A stretch of DNA of 49,540 bases from assembly GCA_016931935.1 (NCBI GenBank), contig JAFGDW010000131.1, positions 1-49,540 of the forward strand, in the 5' to 3' direction. Of this stretch, positions 18,357 through 27,389 are shown piece by piece (position 1 is the first letter of the stretch; the number at the start of each line of letters is the position of its first letter). A program made the translations under genes and the position numbers. The stretch comes from Candidatus Zhuqueibacterota bacterium (GTDB lineage Bacteria; Zhuqueibacterota; Zhuqueibacteria; Thermofontimicrobiales; Thiofontviventaceae). The notes under the pieces were generated by a model that did not search any database, had not been told where the DNA came from, and was given only the letters and a program-made list of their open reading frames with translations.

Positions 18357-19835
18357 ATGAAATTGGTCGATCTGCTTGAAGTGCTTTCTGACAAGGAAAT
18401 TCAGGGTCTTCCTGAATCGGTAGAAATTTCCGGTATCGTTTACGATCCGCTGCGCGTCCTGCCGGGATGTGTTTTTGTGGCGATTGAAGTATACACACAA
18501 TTGGATAAGATTGAAATTCCGGATGGGCACGATGTTGTGGACGATGCCATTAAGCGTGGCGCGGCTGTTGTTGTGATTGAGCGGGATGTCCCGGTATCAG
18601 ACAATGTGGTGAAGGTTCTCGTGCCGAATAGTCGTTATGCACTGGCATTAATGGCGAATAAGTTTTATGACTATCCATCTCATGACATTCAGATGATTGG
18701 TGTGACCGGTACCAATGGAAAAACCACTACGACGCATATCGTGGAAAGCATTTTTATGCAAAAGTACCGCACTGGCTTGATCGGCACATTGTATTATAAA
18801 ATAAACGGCACCATTTATCAATCCAAGGATACTACACCTGAACCACCTGATTTACAGGATATTTTTACGCGGATGAAACAACAGGATGTAGATTATTGTA
18901 CGATGGAGGTGTCGTCTCACGGTATTGAATTTTTCCGGGTACAGGGTGTGCAATATAATGTAGCGGTATTTACCAATCTGACCCAGGATCATCTCGATTT
19001 TCACAAAACCATTGATAGCTATCGCAACGCCAAGCTAAAATTGTTCCGATGGCTCGATCAAACCGGCCACGCTGTTATAAATACAGACGATCCCTCTGCG
19101 CACTATTTCCGGGATGCCACAAAAGCGCATGTTATAACTTATGGTATTGAACATCCTGCCGACATTATGGCTAAGGATATTGATATTCATATTAAAGGGA
19201 TGACCTTCACGCTGGTAACTCCGGCTGGTGAAATTCATGTGGAACCACGATTGATTGGAACGTTTAATATTTATAATATACTCGCAGCCGTTGGAGTCGC
19301 TATTTCCCAGGGGATAGATTTACCAACAATCAAACATGGTCTTGAGCATCCGATCAGAGTTGCTGGCAGGTTCGAACTTGTGGATCAGGGACAGCCGTTC
19401 TCCGTAGTTGTGGATTACGCACATACGCCGGATGGCATCATTAATGTACTAAAACTGGCGCGAGCTTTGAACCCGCAGCGTGTGATCAGCCTGTTTGGCT
19501 GTGGTGGTGATCGGGATAAAGAGAAACGCCCGATCATGGGAAAGGCGGTTTCGGAATACAGTGATATTTTTATTATTACGTCGGACAATTCCCGAAACGA
19601 AGATCCGGCAGAAATTGCCGCTCAAATAAAAACCGGTGTAACGCATTCCAATTTTGAAGAAATTAGCGATCGGCGAGAGGCTATTGCCCGATCATTTGAA
19701 ATTGCCCAGCCCGGTGATATTGTGATGTTGTTGGGCAAGGGTCATGAAACCTCCCAGACCCTGAAAAAACAGACGATTCATTTTAATGATGTGGAAGTCG
19801 CGAATGAGCTGCTGGCTGAGTATTTGAAAAAATAA
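18357..19835 (+). CDS. murE: UDP-MurNAc-tripeptide synthetase MurE
   Basis: A 492-residue Mur ligase that adds the third residue to the peptidoglycan stem peptide in the cytoplasm. The N-terminal UDP-MurNAc-binding domain is followed by the ATP site GVTGTNGKTTT. Then come the TMEVSSHGIE segment and the C-terminal VVDYAHTPDG. Meso-diaminopimelate enzymes carry DNPR in the amino-acid pocket; here it is DNSR followed by NEDP. The key Arg is kept, so diaminopimelate is the likely substrate, with Pro replaced by Ser. The Shine-Dalgarno AAGGAGAG precedes the ATG. It stands apart from any mraY/murF/murD cluster within this window. Confidence 0.95.
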   Translation: MKLVDLLEVLSDKEIQGLPESVEISGIVYDPLRVLPGCVFVAIEVYTQLDKIEIPDGHDVVDDAIKRGAAVVVIERDVPVSDNVVKVLVPNSRYALALMANKFYDYPSHDIQMIGVTGTNGKTTTTHIVESIFMQKYRTGLIGTLYYKINGTIYQSKDTTPEPPDLQDIFTRMKQQDVDYCTMEVSSHGIEFFRVQGVQYNVAVFTNLTQDHLDFHKTIDSYRNAKLKLFRWLDQTGHAVINTDDPSAHYFRDATKAHVITYGIEHPADIMAKDIDIHIKGMTFTLVTPAGEIHVEPRLIGTFNIYNILAAVGVAISQGIDLPTIKHGLEHPIRVAGRFELVDQGQPFSVVVDYAHTPDGIINVLKLARALNPQRVISLFGCGGDRDKEKRPIMGKAVSEYSDIFIITSDNSRNEDPAEIAAQIKTGVTHSNFEEISDRREAIARSFEIAQPGDIVMLLGKGHETSQTLKKQTIHFNDVEVANELLAEYLKK

Positions 19836-19858
19836 TTTTGCAGCATATTTTGAAAAAA

Positions 19859-19889
19859 CGTGCCACGCACTTCAAAAGTGCGTAGCACG
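19859..19889 (+). terminator. Hairpin after murE, possible terminator
   Basis: A 14-bp stem with one mismatch and a 3-base loop (CGTGCCACGCACTT / AAGTGCGTAGCACG) lies 23 bases after the murE stop. No T-run follows, although an A-run precedes it. It may stabilise the 3' end, or terminate weakly in the opposite direction, where the A-run reads as T. Confidence 0.45.
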
Positions 19890-19975
19890 GATGACTCATG
19901 AATATAGAGTTTTACAAAACAGAAGTTAACCCCGAGTATTTCTATTCGACGCTAATGTTAAGGTAATTGCATCTC

Positions 19976-20761
19976 ATGCCCGTTAGACTGAAAATTGATC
20001 TGCACACACATAGCGCTGAAGACTGCTCCGAAGTCGTTTCCGGGCATACGGATTTGATTCCGGCGTTTAAATTCATCGATCTGGCAGTGGCGAAAGGCTA
20101 CGATGCAATTTCGTTCACCCACCACGGTATGCTGTATCAGGACCGGGATGTGTTGCGATACGCCCAAAAAAAAGGATTGCTGCTCATCCCCGGGGTGGAA
20201 GCATTTATCGAGCGTCGTCATGTGTTACTCATCAATTTTACGCAGAAAAAATATATCACAACCTTTGAAGACCTGCGCGCCTGCAAGCACGATAATATGC
20301 TGGTAATTGCGCCGCATCCCTATTATTCTGCGGGCATTAGTTTGGGCCACTATCTCGAACGCAATATCGACCTGTTCGATGCCATTGAATATTGCCATTT
20401 TTATTATGGCCCGCTCAATTTCAACCGCAAAGCTGTCCGGATTGCCAAAAAATATGGCGTTCCGCTCGTCGGGAATTCGGACACCCATCATCCCATGCAG
20501 TTTGGCACCACGTTTTCATATGTCCACGCCGAAGAACGTTCCATCCCGGCAATTATTCAAGCGATCAAGCAGGGACAGGTGCAGTATGTTTCCTACCCAC
20601 TTTCGCTACCGCAATTCATTTCCGAAACCTTCTGGATTTTGCAAAAACTTCCCTACGAAATTCGAATGCATTTGCGACGGCGCGTTTATCGGGCGTCCCG
20701 AAAAGTGTTGCATCGGGTGGTGAATTTAAGGAATCAGTTTGGGCGGAATGGCAACAGGTAA
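19976..20761 (+). CDS. PHP-domain metal-dependent phosphoesterase
   Basis: The PHP fold is recognisable from its metal-ligand motifs: KIDLHTHSAEDCSE at the start, FTHHGM, PGVEAF with the glutamate ligand, APHPYY and GNSDTHHP near the C-terminal third. This is the small stand-alone type (about 261 residues) rather than the polymerase-attached domain. Family members are phosphatases, including histidinol and nucleoside phosphatases. The substrate here is unknown. A TTG nine bases upstream of the chosen ATG could be the start. It follows murE by 140 bases and appears monocistronic. Confidence 0.85.
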   Translation: MPVRLKIDLHTHSAEDCSEVVSGHTDLIPAFKFIDLAVAKGYDAISFTHHGMLYQDRDVLRYAQKKGLLLIPGVEAFIERRHVLLINFTQKKYITTFEDLRACKHDNMLVIAPHPYYSAGISLGHYLERNIDLFDAIEYCHFYYGPLNFNRKAVRIAKKYGVPLVGNSDTHHPMQFGTTFSYVHAEERSIPAIIQAIKQGQVQYVSYPLSLPQFISETFWILQKLPYEIRMHLRRRVYRASRKVLHRVVNLRNQFGRNGNR

Positions 20762-20878
20762 ACTTATGTTGTTAGTCATCGAACTAAAAACGGCTTGTTT
20801 TTGCTTGGTATATTGCTTACATTCAGATAAGATAATTTAATCGTCCATCATCAAAAACCGTAATAGGTAGTGCTAAAG

Positions 20879-21061
20879 ATGATTGAAAATGACAGGATTG
20901 CTGTTGTCCATCGAAGTGCTGATACATTTTTAAAAACTATTCGCAACTTTGCTGAATTGCGCGGCATTATAAAAGTCGATACAGTCCAGGATTTTGATGC
21001 GATCCGAAAATACGTTCGAGAGCAAGTGAGTAAGCACATTGCTGATGAAAAAGCTGTTTGA
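20879..21061 (+). CDS. Small hypothetical protein, about 60 residues
   Basis: A short frame with coding-like composition, beginning MIENDRIAVVHRSADTFLK and ending in a helical REQVSKHIADEKAV. AGGT lies about ten bases before the ATG; a GTG three codons upstream is an alternative start. I recognise no family. It lies between the PHP gene and the aminotransferase on the same strand, 78 bases before the latter. A frame on the other strand is also open here but reads less like protein. Confidence 0.4.
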   Translation: MIENDRIAVVHRSADTFLKTIRNFAELRGIIKVDTVQDFDAIRKYVREQVSKHIADEKAV

Positions 21062-21138
21062 ATATGTGGGATTATTTTTTCATTAATACCGATTAATTCA
21101 AAAAACATCCACGTACGATTTCTTTTTAAAGGTTGCCT

Positions 21139-22008
21139 ATGGAGAACATTGTCTATTTAAACGGTGAATTTCTCCCCCTTGAAGACGCACATATTTCTCC
21201 GTTCGATCGTGGTTTCAATTTTGGTGATGGTGCATATGAAGTCATTCGTTCGTATGCTGGAAAATTTTTTAGAATGGATGATCATCTGAATCGGCTACTT
21301 TACAGTCTCCATGAATTGATGATTCCTCCTGTTGACATAACTTCCGTTTCACATCTAATTACACAATTACTAGAAAAAAATAAACTTGCTATGAGTGATG
21401 CCCTGGTTTACATGCAGGTGACCCGCGGTGTTTTTCCGCGATCACATCAGCTTCCATCGCAAGAAATTCGACCGACAGTATTTATGAGTGTCAGTCAATT
21501 TCAGCCGCAACATGATTTACAGGAAACCGGTGTCAAGGTAATTCTGTTTCCAGATATTCGTTGGACGCGTTGTGATATTAAAACAATCAGTTTGTTGCCA
21601 AATATGATGGCACGCAACAAGGCGACAAGTGAGGGAGCAATCGAAGCACTGTTCGTTCGTGATGATATTATTCTTGAAGGGACACGCAGTAATTTTTGTG
21701 CAATCTATCGTGATCAGTTAATTACTGCACCGACCAGTCGGTTTACGCTCGCTGGCGTTACCCGCAAGGTCGTACTTGAGCTGTGTAAGTCTGTAGGAAT
21801 TCCGACATACGAAAATCCCATTTACGCCAATCAACTACGGCATTTTCATGAAATGATGATACTCAGCACGTCGCTGGAAGTGACACCGGTTGTGCAGGTG
21901 GATAACACGATTATTGGAGATGGAAAAGCCGGGGAAATAACGAGACGATTACAAGATGCGTTTCATAAACTGGTAGAAAAACTGCAGGTACAAGCCGAAT
22001 TGTCATAG
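21139..22008 (+). CDS. dat: Class IV aminotransferase, likely D-amino-acid aminotransferase
   Basis: A fold-type IV pyridoxal-phosphate enzyme of 289 residues. The opening YLNGEFLPLEDAHISPFDRG and FGDGAYEVIR are family hallmarks. The PLP lysine lies in RCDIKTISLLPN, a segment closer to D-amino-acid aminotransferases (CDIK) than to branched-chain enzymes. LEGTRSNFCAIY and the C-terminal LSTSLEVTPVVQVD are also typical. Such enzymes make D-glutamate and D-alanine for peptidoglycan. The ATG at 21139 has AAAGG six bases upstream and is preferred over the TTG two codons earlier. Its end overlaps the convergent Nudix gene by six bases. Confidence 0.88.
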   Translation: MENIVYLNGEFLPLEDAHISPFDRGFNFGDGAYEVIRSYAGKFFRMDDHLNRLLYSLHELMIPPVDITSVSHLITQLLEKNKLAMSDALVYMQVTRGVFPRSHQLPSQEIRPTVFMSVSQFQPQHDLQETGVKVILFPDIRWTRCDIKTISLLPNMMARNKATSEGAIEALFVRDDIILEGTRSNFCAIYRDQLITAPTSRFTLAGVTRKVVLELCKSVGIPTYENPIYANQLRHFHEMMILSTSLEVTPVVQVDNTIIGDGKAGEITRRLQDAFHKLVEKLQVQAELS

Positions 22009-22590
22009 ATTAAATTTTGATGCATTCAATTTTAACCACTGAAAGGCAATAATTGTCTTTGAGTCAATTATTTGTCCGCTGTCCAATGCTGCAATTGCAT
22101 CACTAATTGGCATGTTAATAATTTGAATATCTTCGCCTTCATTTGAAAGACCGCCGCCTGCAGCAATTTTTTGTGAATCATCCACCTCTGCGTAATATAA
22201 ATAAAGCCGTTCAGTGCTTCCCCCAACTGATGCGTAAAAGTGATACAACAACTCCACATCAGAAATTTGGTAACCGACCTCCTCTTCAACTTCTTTAATT
22301 GCCATTTGCACCGGATCAGTATTCGCTGGTAACATGCCGGCAGGTATTTCCAGCAGCCAGGCAGCTTCCGGGTCGGCCAGATACGCGGGAAATCGGAATT
22401 GGTGAGTGAGTACAACTGTTTTGCTGGATGCATTCACGAGTAAAACGGCAACGGAATGACCACGTTCAAAATTGAAACGAATCAGGTCAGGAGTCATGGC
22501 GCCATCAAATTTTTCATGCTGAATAATGGCCCGATCAATTTTAAAAAAATCGTCAAAGATACGTTCAATTTTTTTTAAAATAACTTTCAT
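22003..22590 (-). CDS. Nudix hydrolase, ADP-ribose pyrophosphatase-like
   Basis: The 195-residue protein has a Nudix box, GMLPANTDPVQMAIKEVEEEVGY, matching Gx5Ex7REUxEExGU except that the Arg is Lys. Upstream lies an ILLEIPAG-like segment (LLEIPAGML) typical of NDP-sugar pyrophosphatases such as NudF, and downstream FYASVGGSTERLYLYYA, a pattern of the same subgroup. The likely substrate is ADP-ribose or a sugar nucleotide, which remains an inference. The ribosome binding site is weak. A terminator of the upstream membrane-protein gene separates it from that gene. Confidence 0.87.
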   Translation of the reverse strand: MKVILKKIERIFDDFFKIDRAIIQHEKFDGAMTPDLIRFNFERGHSVAVLLVNASSKTVVLTHQFRFPAYLADPEAAWLLEIPAGMLPANTDPVQMAIKEVEEEVGYQISDVELLYHFYASVGGSTERLYLYYAEVDDSQKIAAGGGLSNEGEDIQIINMPISDAIAALDSGQIIDSKTIIAFQWLKLNASKFNL

Positions 22591-22612
22591 GCGGCTTCCG
22601 GCTGATTATCTC

Positions 22613-22649
22613 AAAAAAATGTAGTGAACAGCCGAAACTGTCCACTACA
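22613..22649 (-). terminator. Intrinsic terminator of the 275-residue membrane-protein gene
   Basis: On the minus strand TGTAGTGGACAG...CTGTTCACTACA forms a 12-position stem with one mismatch and a 6-base loop, followed immediately by seven T. It lies about 30 bases after the stop of the membrane-protein gene and just before the Nudix gene. Confidence 0.85.
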
Positions 22650-22679
22650 CTTATTATTAACTTAGTTTGATTTGCCAAT

Positions 22680-23507
22680 TTATCGACGAAAATTTGTGTA
22701 ATCGAGAAATAGTGAATAACATATCACCTGAAAAACGAAATGATACAATCCCAACAGAATTGAGAAAACTGGTATTGTTACGACTTCTTTTGCAGGAACT
22801 GAAATAAAACTGGCAAAAATCAATACGATTGAAGAAATAAAACTTATTAACACGGCTGAGTAATAAAACACGGTACTTTTTCGACCAGCAGACGGTACAG
22901 ATTTGGTATCCCATAGAAACGCTGACCGCGCGATATCATCGGGCACACGGCCGTTCTGAATATAAAATTCTTTAATCTGATTCATTGCAAGCGCACTTCC
23001 GCACCATGCCTGGCGTAAGCGGATGATTATCAGAAAATAAATCCACCCGATAAAATTAAGAATTAAAGCTAACCACGCTAAAAATTGGGAATTACTCCCC
23101 GAAAATAACACAGCTTTATCAACAGTGGCAGCTAGAATAGTAACACTCGCGCCGACAATAAGCAAAAAGTAATTGACCATGGTGTGGCGGTCATTCATTG
23201 CTTGAGAAGCGGTCTCCCTGATGTACTCATAGTCGCTCATCAGCAAATGAGCTAATTCGAAGCTGTTTTCCTGTAACCGCGGATTTTTCAATTTTTTAAC
23301 CGAACGATGCCGATATGCGAATTGGTCGCGAAACGCAAAGAAGGTTAAAAAAACTACGATCTGGATAATTAGGAAATATACCACTACAAATTGTTGCTTT
23401 AATCCTGAAAGATAAAAAAATGCTGTATAGAGCAGTAAAATTGCAATTGCAACACAAACGACAATAACAATAATTCGTTTGAAAGTAGTGTCCATAACTA
23501 AGTTCAT
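22680..23507 (-). CDS. Hypothetical polytopic membrane protein
   Basis: A 275-residue protein with about six predicted membrane helices in three pairs (near residues 10-30, 40-58, 112-130, 140-162, 215-235 and 245-268), separated by two charged cytoplasmic loops. The loop before the third helix contains ETASQAMNDRHTMVNYF. The helix pair after it vaguely recalls small two-helix membrane modules such as SLATT, but this is weak. I do not assign a function. The ATG has AAGGAG eight bases upstream. It is a single-gene unit with its own terminator. Confidence 0.75.
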   Translation of the reverse strand: MNLVMDTTFKRIIVIVVCVAIAILLLYTAFFYLSGLKQQFVVVYFLIIQIVVFLTFFAFRDQFAYRHRSVKKLKNPRLQENSFELAHLLMSDYEYIRETASQAMNDRHTMVNYFLLIVGASVTILAATVDKAVLFSGSNSQFLAWLALILNFIGWIYFLIIIRLRQAWCGSALAMNQIKEFYIQNGRVPDDIARSAFLWDTKSVPSAGRKSTVFYYSAVLISFISSIVLIFASFISVPAKEVVTIPVFSILLGLYHFVFQVICYSLFLDYTNFRR

Positions 23508-23652
23508 TTCTCACTCCTTGTCGATAGGTAGTAGAGTAGCGAGCTGAACGTCTGTGCGGCATGTGACATTTGACATTACTGATGTAATGAATGTACATCA
23601 GGGTAGGTAAAGAATCCTCCTTTCTCTGTTTTAAGTGTTCCCTGAATAGATG

Positions 23653-25338
23653 TCACGATGCGATAAATTGTTTTACGAAGTATGCCGGATTGAGAGGTTC
23701 CCCGGTCGCTTTTTGAATCATTTCGTTCCAGCGATATTCACTTCCGGGTTGGAAAACGTTTTGTTTTAAATAAGTACCGATTTCCGGTTGTTGGACATAT
23801 GTCCCTGATTGATTTCCTGCTTCCGGCATGACTTTGCTCAATAACTGAAAGTGCAGTTGAGACGCCAGCAATTCCCCTAGCATATAATTGTGATAATAGA
23901 CAGGGGCAATGGTAAAGTGAATTTTAGCGGCCCAGTCCGGGGCCTGGCGGTGCGGTGGTCGTTGGACAAACTGGTAGGTTTCTACCAGATCCCACCACAA
24001 CGTGTTTAAATCCTGGTCCGGATTAGCATACAGGGCTTGCTCAAATCGGACCATAACCTGGCACCAGCGTGCAAATACAAGTTGTTTCAGACGCAGACTT
24101 TGGGTGACTGTCTCTTCGATATTGGCTCGTTCCGTATCGTCGATATTGAGCATCCCTTGTAGCCAGGTTGCATTGCGTGAGAGGCGGCCAAACAACATGG
24201 CGATTGCCTCAGTGGTGAAAATATGGGCGGGCTCGCGCAGCAGAAACGGTAATTGCATGTCCAGATTTTTGTCGTAGACACCATGTCCCAATTCGTGTAA
24301 CATGGTTTCCATCCAACGTTCGTTATTGGCGACATTACAGAGAACGCGGACATCGCCGGCGCGATCAATATGGGTACAAAATGCGTGTGGATTTTTTCCT
24401 TCCTTTTCATACAGGTCACTGCGTGCAAGAATATCATCTACGGGTAGACCAATACCCTGATAGAAGCGCTTTGCTAATTCTACAACGTCCTGATTTTCAT
24501 AATAGCTGTCGAGATTCACATCATAAACAAGCGGGCCTTCCTGAAAAAACGGATCGTGATAATGCCAGGGCATCATTTCATCCGGAGAAATTCCATAGCG
24601 TTGGGCAAGAATTCCATCCAATTCTGTTTTTAATTCACGAAACGGTGCATCGGTTAGCCGGGCAAGTTCGTCGAAAATCGAATTGAGTTCGTCCGGTGAC
24701 TGTTCAGCGGCGTCCAGTGACATAACATAATAATTTTCATATCCCAATTGTTTTGCTGCTTCATTGCGCAGTTTTACTAATTCCAAGATGTCATTAGCGA
24801 CCACTTCGCCGACTTGTTTACTTGCCAGCCACGCATCCTTACGTTTGGTTGATTTCGTTTCAGTTTTTAAGATTTCCTGAATTTTATTATCGGTGACTTC
24901 GCGGCCTCTGATTTTTCCCCGGAACGTACTGAAATTTTTTTCGACCAATTTACCCTTTTCTACGATTTGTTTTAACAGGTCTTCGGGAACTTGGTTTGTA
25001 AGATAGCTTCGATATAAGATGTCCAGTTGGCGGCTGAGCATCGGATCTTTAATTTTACCGGATGCTTGCCATGTTTTTAGCATAGCGAAATCAGACGTAT
25101 CACTGTAAATTTTCCGAAGCTCCAATTCATATTCAGCAGATTTGTCATAATCTTCGGCATTGCCGGAGATAGATGCATTCCAGTAGGATTCGTTCATTAA
25201 TTTCATTATTGGTTCAACTTTTTGCACATGCGCATCAATAAATGTCTGCAAGTCATTTTCCATTTGATTCTCTCCACAGCCCGTCAGAAATAAAATTGTC
25301 GATATTGTTAATAAAACTGTAATACGTTGTTTTAACAT
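23653..25338 (-). CDS. Lipoprotein zinc metallopeptidase, M2/M3-like (dipeptidyl carboxypeptidase type)
   Basis: A 561-residue exported peptidase. The signal peptide ends in a lipobox (LTGC, Cys21), so the protein is probably anchored to a membrane facing the periplasm. The zinc site is HELGH (His348, Glu349, His352). About 30 residues later TTEAIAMLFGR supplies the third ligand Glu, and the fold is mostly helical. This arrangement belongs to the gluzincin clan of M2 (angiotensin-converting-enzyme-like) and M3 oligopeptidases; the length fits M2. It probably trims small peptides. A consensus promoter with a very short leader precedes the gene. Confidence 0.85.
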   Translation of the reverse strand: MLKQRITVLLTISTILFLTGCGENQMENDLQTFIDAHVQKVEPIMKLMNESYWNASISGNAEDYDKSAEYELELRKIYSDTSDFAMLKTWQASGKIKDPMLSRQLDILYRSYLTNQVPEDLLKQIVEKGKLVEKNFSTFRGKIRGREVTDNKIQEILKTETKSTKRKDAWLASKQVGEVVANDILELVKLRNEAAKQLGYENYYVMSLDAAEQSPDELNSIFDELARLTDAPFRELKTELDGILAQRYGISPDEMMPWHYHDPFFQEGPLVYDVNLDSYYENQDVVELAKRFYQGIGLPVDDILARSDLYEKEGKNPHAFCTHIDRAGDVRVLCNVANNERWMETMLHELGHGVYDKNLDMQLPFLLREPAHIFTTEAIAMLFGRLSRNATWLQGMLNIDDTERANIEETVTQSLRLKQLVFARWCQVMVRFEQALYANPDQDLNTLWWDLVETYQFVQRPPHRQAPDWAAKIHFTIAPVYYHNYMLGELLASQLHFQLLSKVMPEAGNQSGTYVQQPEIGTYLKQNVFQPGSEYRWNEMIQKATGEPLNPAYFVKQFIAS

Positions 25339-25350
25339 GGTCTCCCTCCA

Positions 25351-25379
25351 ATTATAAACGTCGTATATTTATGGGTCAA
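25351..25379 (-). promoter_or_regulatory. Vegetative promoter of the M2/M3-like peptidase gene
   Basis: On the minus strand TTGACC (25379-25374) and a perfect TATAAT (25356-25351) are 17 bases apart. Only 12 bases separate the -10 box from the ATG, and these contain GGAGGG. The transcript leader would therefore be only a few bases, with the Shine-Dalgarno at or across the start point. Confidence 0.75.
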
Positions 25380-25525
25380 ACTTACAAAAAAAACCGTTAA
25401 TATTCAAGCGATTTTTTACTGATTTTCATGAAATTTAATATGTTAATTTATTAGAATTGAGGTAATTTATGCAGATAACGAAGATTCTAAATTTGTGGGG
25501 TGGTTTTACAGCAAAGTAGTGTGTC

Positions 25526-25559
25526 AAAAAACGAAAGCCCTTGAACATTCAAGGGCTTT
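25526..25559 (-). terminator. Intrinsic terminator of sigA
   Basis: A near-perfect stem (AAAGCCCTTG/CAAGGGCTTT, extendable to 12 bp, positions 25534-25559) lies five bases after the sigA stop and is followed on the minus strand by six T. It is the strongest intrinsic terminator in the window. Confidence 0.9.
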
Positions 25560-25563
25560 ATCA

Positions 25564-26421
25564 CTAACCTAAATATTTTCGTAAAGGCTCCAGGCGAGAC
25601 CTGTGGCGAAGTCGACGTAACGCCTTTTCCTTAATTTGGCGCACACGTTCGCGCGTTAATTCAAAATGTTCACCAATCTCTTCCAGTGTCAACGGACGAT
25701 CGCCATGGAGTCCAAAATAGAGTCGGATAATTTCAGCTTCACGAGGCTTTAGCGTAGACAACACTTTATTGATTTCCACCTGTAATGATTCTTTCATTAA
25801 CGAGCTGTCGGGCGGCGCATAACGATCGCTTTCAATTACATCCAATAAATTATTGCCATCTTCCTCTTTAAAGGGCTCATCCAATGACAAATGCCGTGCT
25901 GAGGTTTTAAGCACATCAGCAACTTCGTAAGCTGTCATTTCCATTTTCATGGCAACTTCATTAATACTTGGTTCGCGTCCGAATACTTTTTCCAACTGTT
26001 CCAATGCCCGGCCGATTTTATTAATAGCGCCAACACGGTTCAAAGGTAAACGAACAACGCGGGATTGTTCGGCAAGCGCCTGCAAGATTGATTGACGAAT
26101 CCACCAAACTGCATACGAAATAAACTTAAACCCCCGTGTTTCATCGAAACGTTGAGCTGCTTTAATAAGGCCAAGATTCCCTTCACTAATCAAATCCTGA
26201 AGCGGCAGTCCCTGTCCTTGATATTCTTTTGCCACGCTTATTACGAATCGTAAATTTGCTTTGACCAATTTATCCAGGGCTGCCGAGTCTCCTTTGCGGA
26301 TGAGACGAGCAAGCCGAATTTCTTCTTCTGGTGGTAGCGGCGAATAGCCACCAATTTCTTCCAGATATTTTTCAATAGACTGTTTGGAACGATTTTCAGT
26401 AATTTTTTTCTTTTTCGCCAT
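25564..26421 (-). CDS. sigA: Primary sigma-70 factor (short RpoD/SigA type)
   Basis: Region 1.2 is present ([14 protein letters not shown]). Region 2 has [18 protein letters not shown] and [15 protein letters not shown], the -10 recognition helix of housekeeping sigma factors. Region 3 follows, and region 4 ends in [28 protein letters not shown], which contacts -35. Region 1.1 and the non-conserved insert are missing, giving 285 residues, like the short primary sigma of Bacteroidetes relatives and unlike the ~600-residue E. coli RpoD. It lies downstream of rpsU in the same direction, as in macromolecular-synthesis operons, but without dnaG. Confidence 0.93.
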   Translation of the reverse strand: MAKKKKITENRSKQSIEKYLEEIGGYSPLPPEEEIRLARLIRKGDSAALDKLVKANLRFVISVAKEYQGQGLPLQDLISEGNLGLIKAAQRFDETRGFKFISYAVWWIRQSILQALAEQSRVVRLPLNRVGAINKIGRALEQLEKVFGREPSINEVAMKMEMTAYEVADVLKTSARHLSLDEPFKEEDGNNLLDVIESDRYAPPDSSLMKESLQVEINKVLSTLKPREAEIIRLYFGLHGDRPLTLEEIGEHFELTRERVRQIKEKALRRLRHRSRLEPLRKYLG

Positions 26422-26576
26422 ACAGTTATCAAACCTCTTTCCTGACTAAATAATTAACATACCCCTTACTTGCAATTGACTTATTGAAAGAAAAAAGATA
26501 AAAAGAGTAACTTACGGAGAGAATATGAGGTAATGTGAGGTTCCCTAACCACACTTATGAGAGCACGAAATCAAAA

Positions 26577-26774
26577 TTACGCTTCGATTTGTTCCCGTAA
26601 TTTTGAGAGCCGGCGAATGGCTTTATCTCGCTGCAACCGTCTCTTTTCACTTGGCTTGGTGAAGAAACTGTTTTTCCTTACTTCTTTGAGTAACCCCGCA
26701 CGTTCACACTTCCGCTTAAATCGAGAAATTGCTCTGTTGATATCCTCGTTCGGTCCTATAACGACCTTGATCAT
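26577..26774 (-). CDS. rpsU: 30S ribosomal protein S21
   Basis: A 65-residue basic protein. Its sequence begins IKVVIGPNEDINRAISRFKRKCERAG and continues through LLKEVRKNSFFTKPSEKRR to a Lys/Arg-rich helix. These features and the length are those of bS21, which helps start-site selection on the small subunit. AAGGAT lies about 11 bases before the ATG. A consensus promoter stands about 75 bases upstream and sigA follows after 155 bases. Confidence 0.96.
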   Translation of the reverse strand: MIKVVIGPNEDINRAISRFKRKCERAGLLKEVRKNSFFTKPSEKRRLQRDKAIRRLSKLREQIEA

Positions 26775-26847
26775 TACATATCACATCCTTTCAAGAACAA
26801 ATGTTTTCAACTTATAAATTATCAAGTATTTTTCAAAGACATCACGT

Positions 26848-26876
26848 AATATAACAAAACTTTCGTCGTTTGTCAA
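26848..26876 (-). promoter_or_regulatory. Vegetative promoter of rpsU(-sigA)
   Basis: On the minus strand a perfect TTGACA (26876-26871) is followed after 17 bases by TATATT (26853-26848). The predicted leader is about 65 bases. It probably drives rpsU and, by read-through, sigA. Confidence 0.8.
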
Positions 26877-26936
26877 GCGATTAATTGGCATCATTTAAAA
26901 TATTTTGATATAAATGATTAATTGATGTGACATTTT

Positions 26937-27374
26937 TTATATTTTTGGGTTCGTTTGTGAACGTTTTGTAATACGGACAAGAGTTCCCGTTTCATTAACA
27001 GTTATTTCGGTCTCGTCCATGAGTGTACGCACTATGTAAACCCCACGTCCGCTGTCTTTAAGAAGATTTTCAGGAGCTAACGGATCAGCGACTTCTTCAG
27101 GTTTGAAGCCGTCGCCCTCATCCTGCACTGACACGATAAAGACTTCTTTATTTACTTCAAATTCGATTGTTACTTTTTTATCCGGAGAACATTTATTACC
27201 ATGAGATATTGCATTACTTACGAGCTCTGTCACAGAAATGGCAATACTGTCACGATCTGCTTCCGAGAATTGTGCGGTTGTCGATAATTTTTCTGTAAAC
27301 TCTTCTACGACAGGGACTTCATTCAAATCGCTTTTAATTACCAGTCGATGACGCTGAGTTTTCGTTTTTGCCAT
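26937..27374 (-). CDS. RsbW/SpoIIAB-like anti-sigma serine kinase (HATPase_c)
   Basis: A 145-residue GHKL ATPase without a phosphotransfer helix, the size of partner-switching kinases. The N box is ELVSNAISHGN, the G1 box VQDEGDGF and the G2 box GRGVYIV. All are intact. Such kinases bind a sigma factor or phosphorylate an anti-sigma antagonist (STAS) protein. Neither partner lies nearby, so its target is unknown; sigA is close but separate. The gene begins 15 bases after the stop of the outer-membrane barrel gene, which suggests co-transcription. Confidence 0.88.
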   Translation of the reverse strand: MAKTKTQRHRLVIKSDLNEVPVVEEFTEKLSTTAQFSEADRDSIAISVTELVSNAISHGNKCSPDKKVTIEFEVNKEVFIVSVQDEGDGFKPEEVADPLAPENLLKDSGRGVYIVRTLMDETEITVNETGTLVRITKRSQTNPKI

Positions 27375-27389
27375 TCCCTGATTACTCCA

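Noticed and set aside
20790-20803. Possible -24/-12 promoter (GGCTTGTTTTTGC) before the small 60-residue gene
   Set aside because: The GG and GC elements are nine, not ten, bases apart, which is not tolerated by sigma54.
20851-21108. Minus-strand frame of 85 codons opposite the small 60-residue gene
   Set aside because: It reads as a low-quality Ser/Thr/Phe mixture with no ribosome binding site and overlaps a better plus-strand frame.
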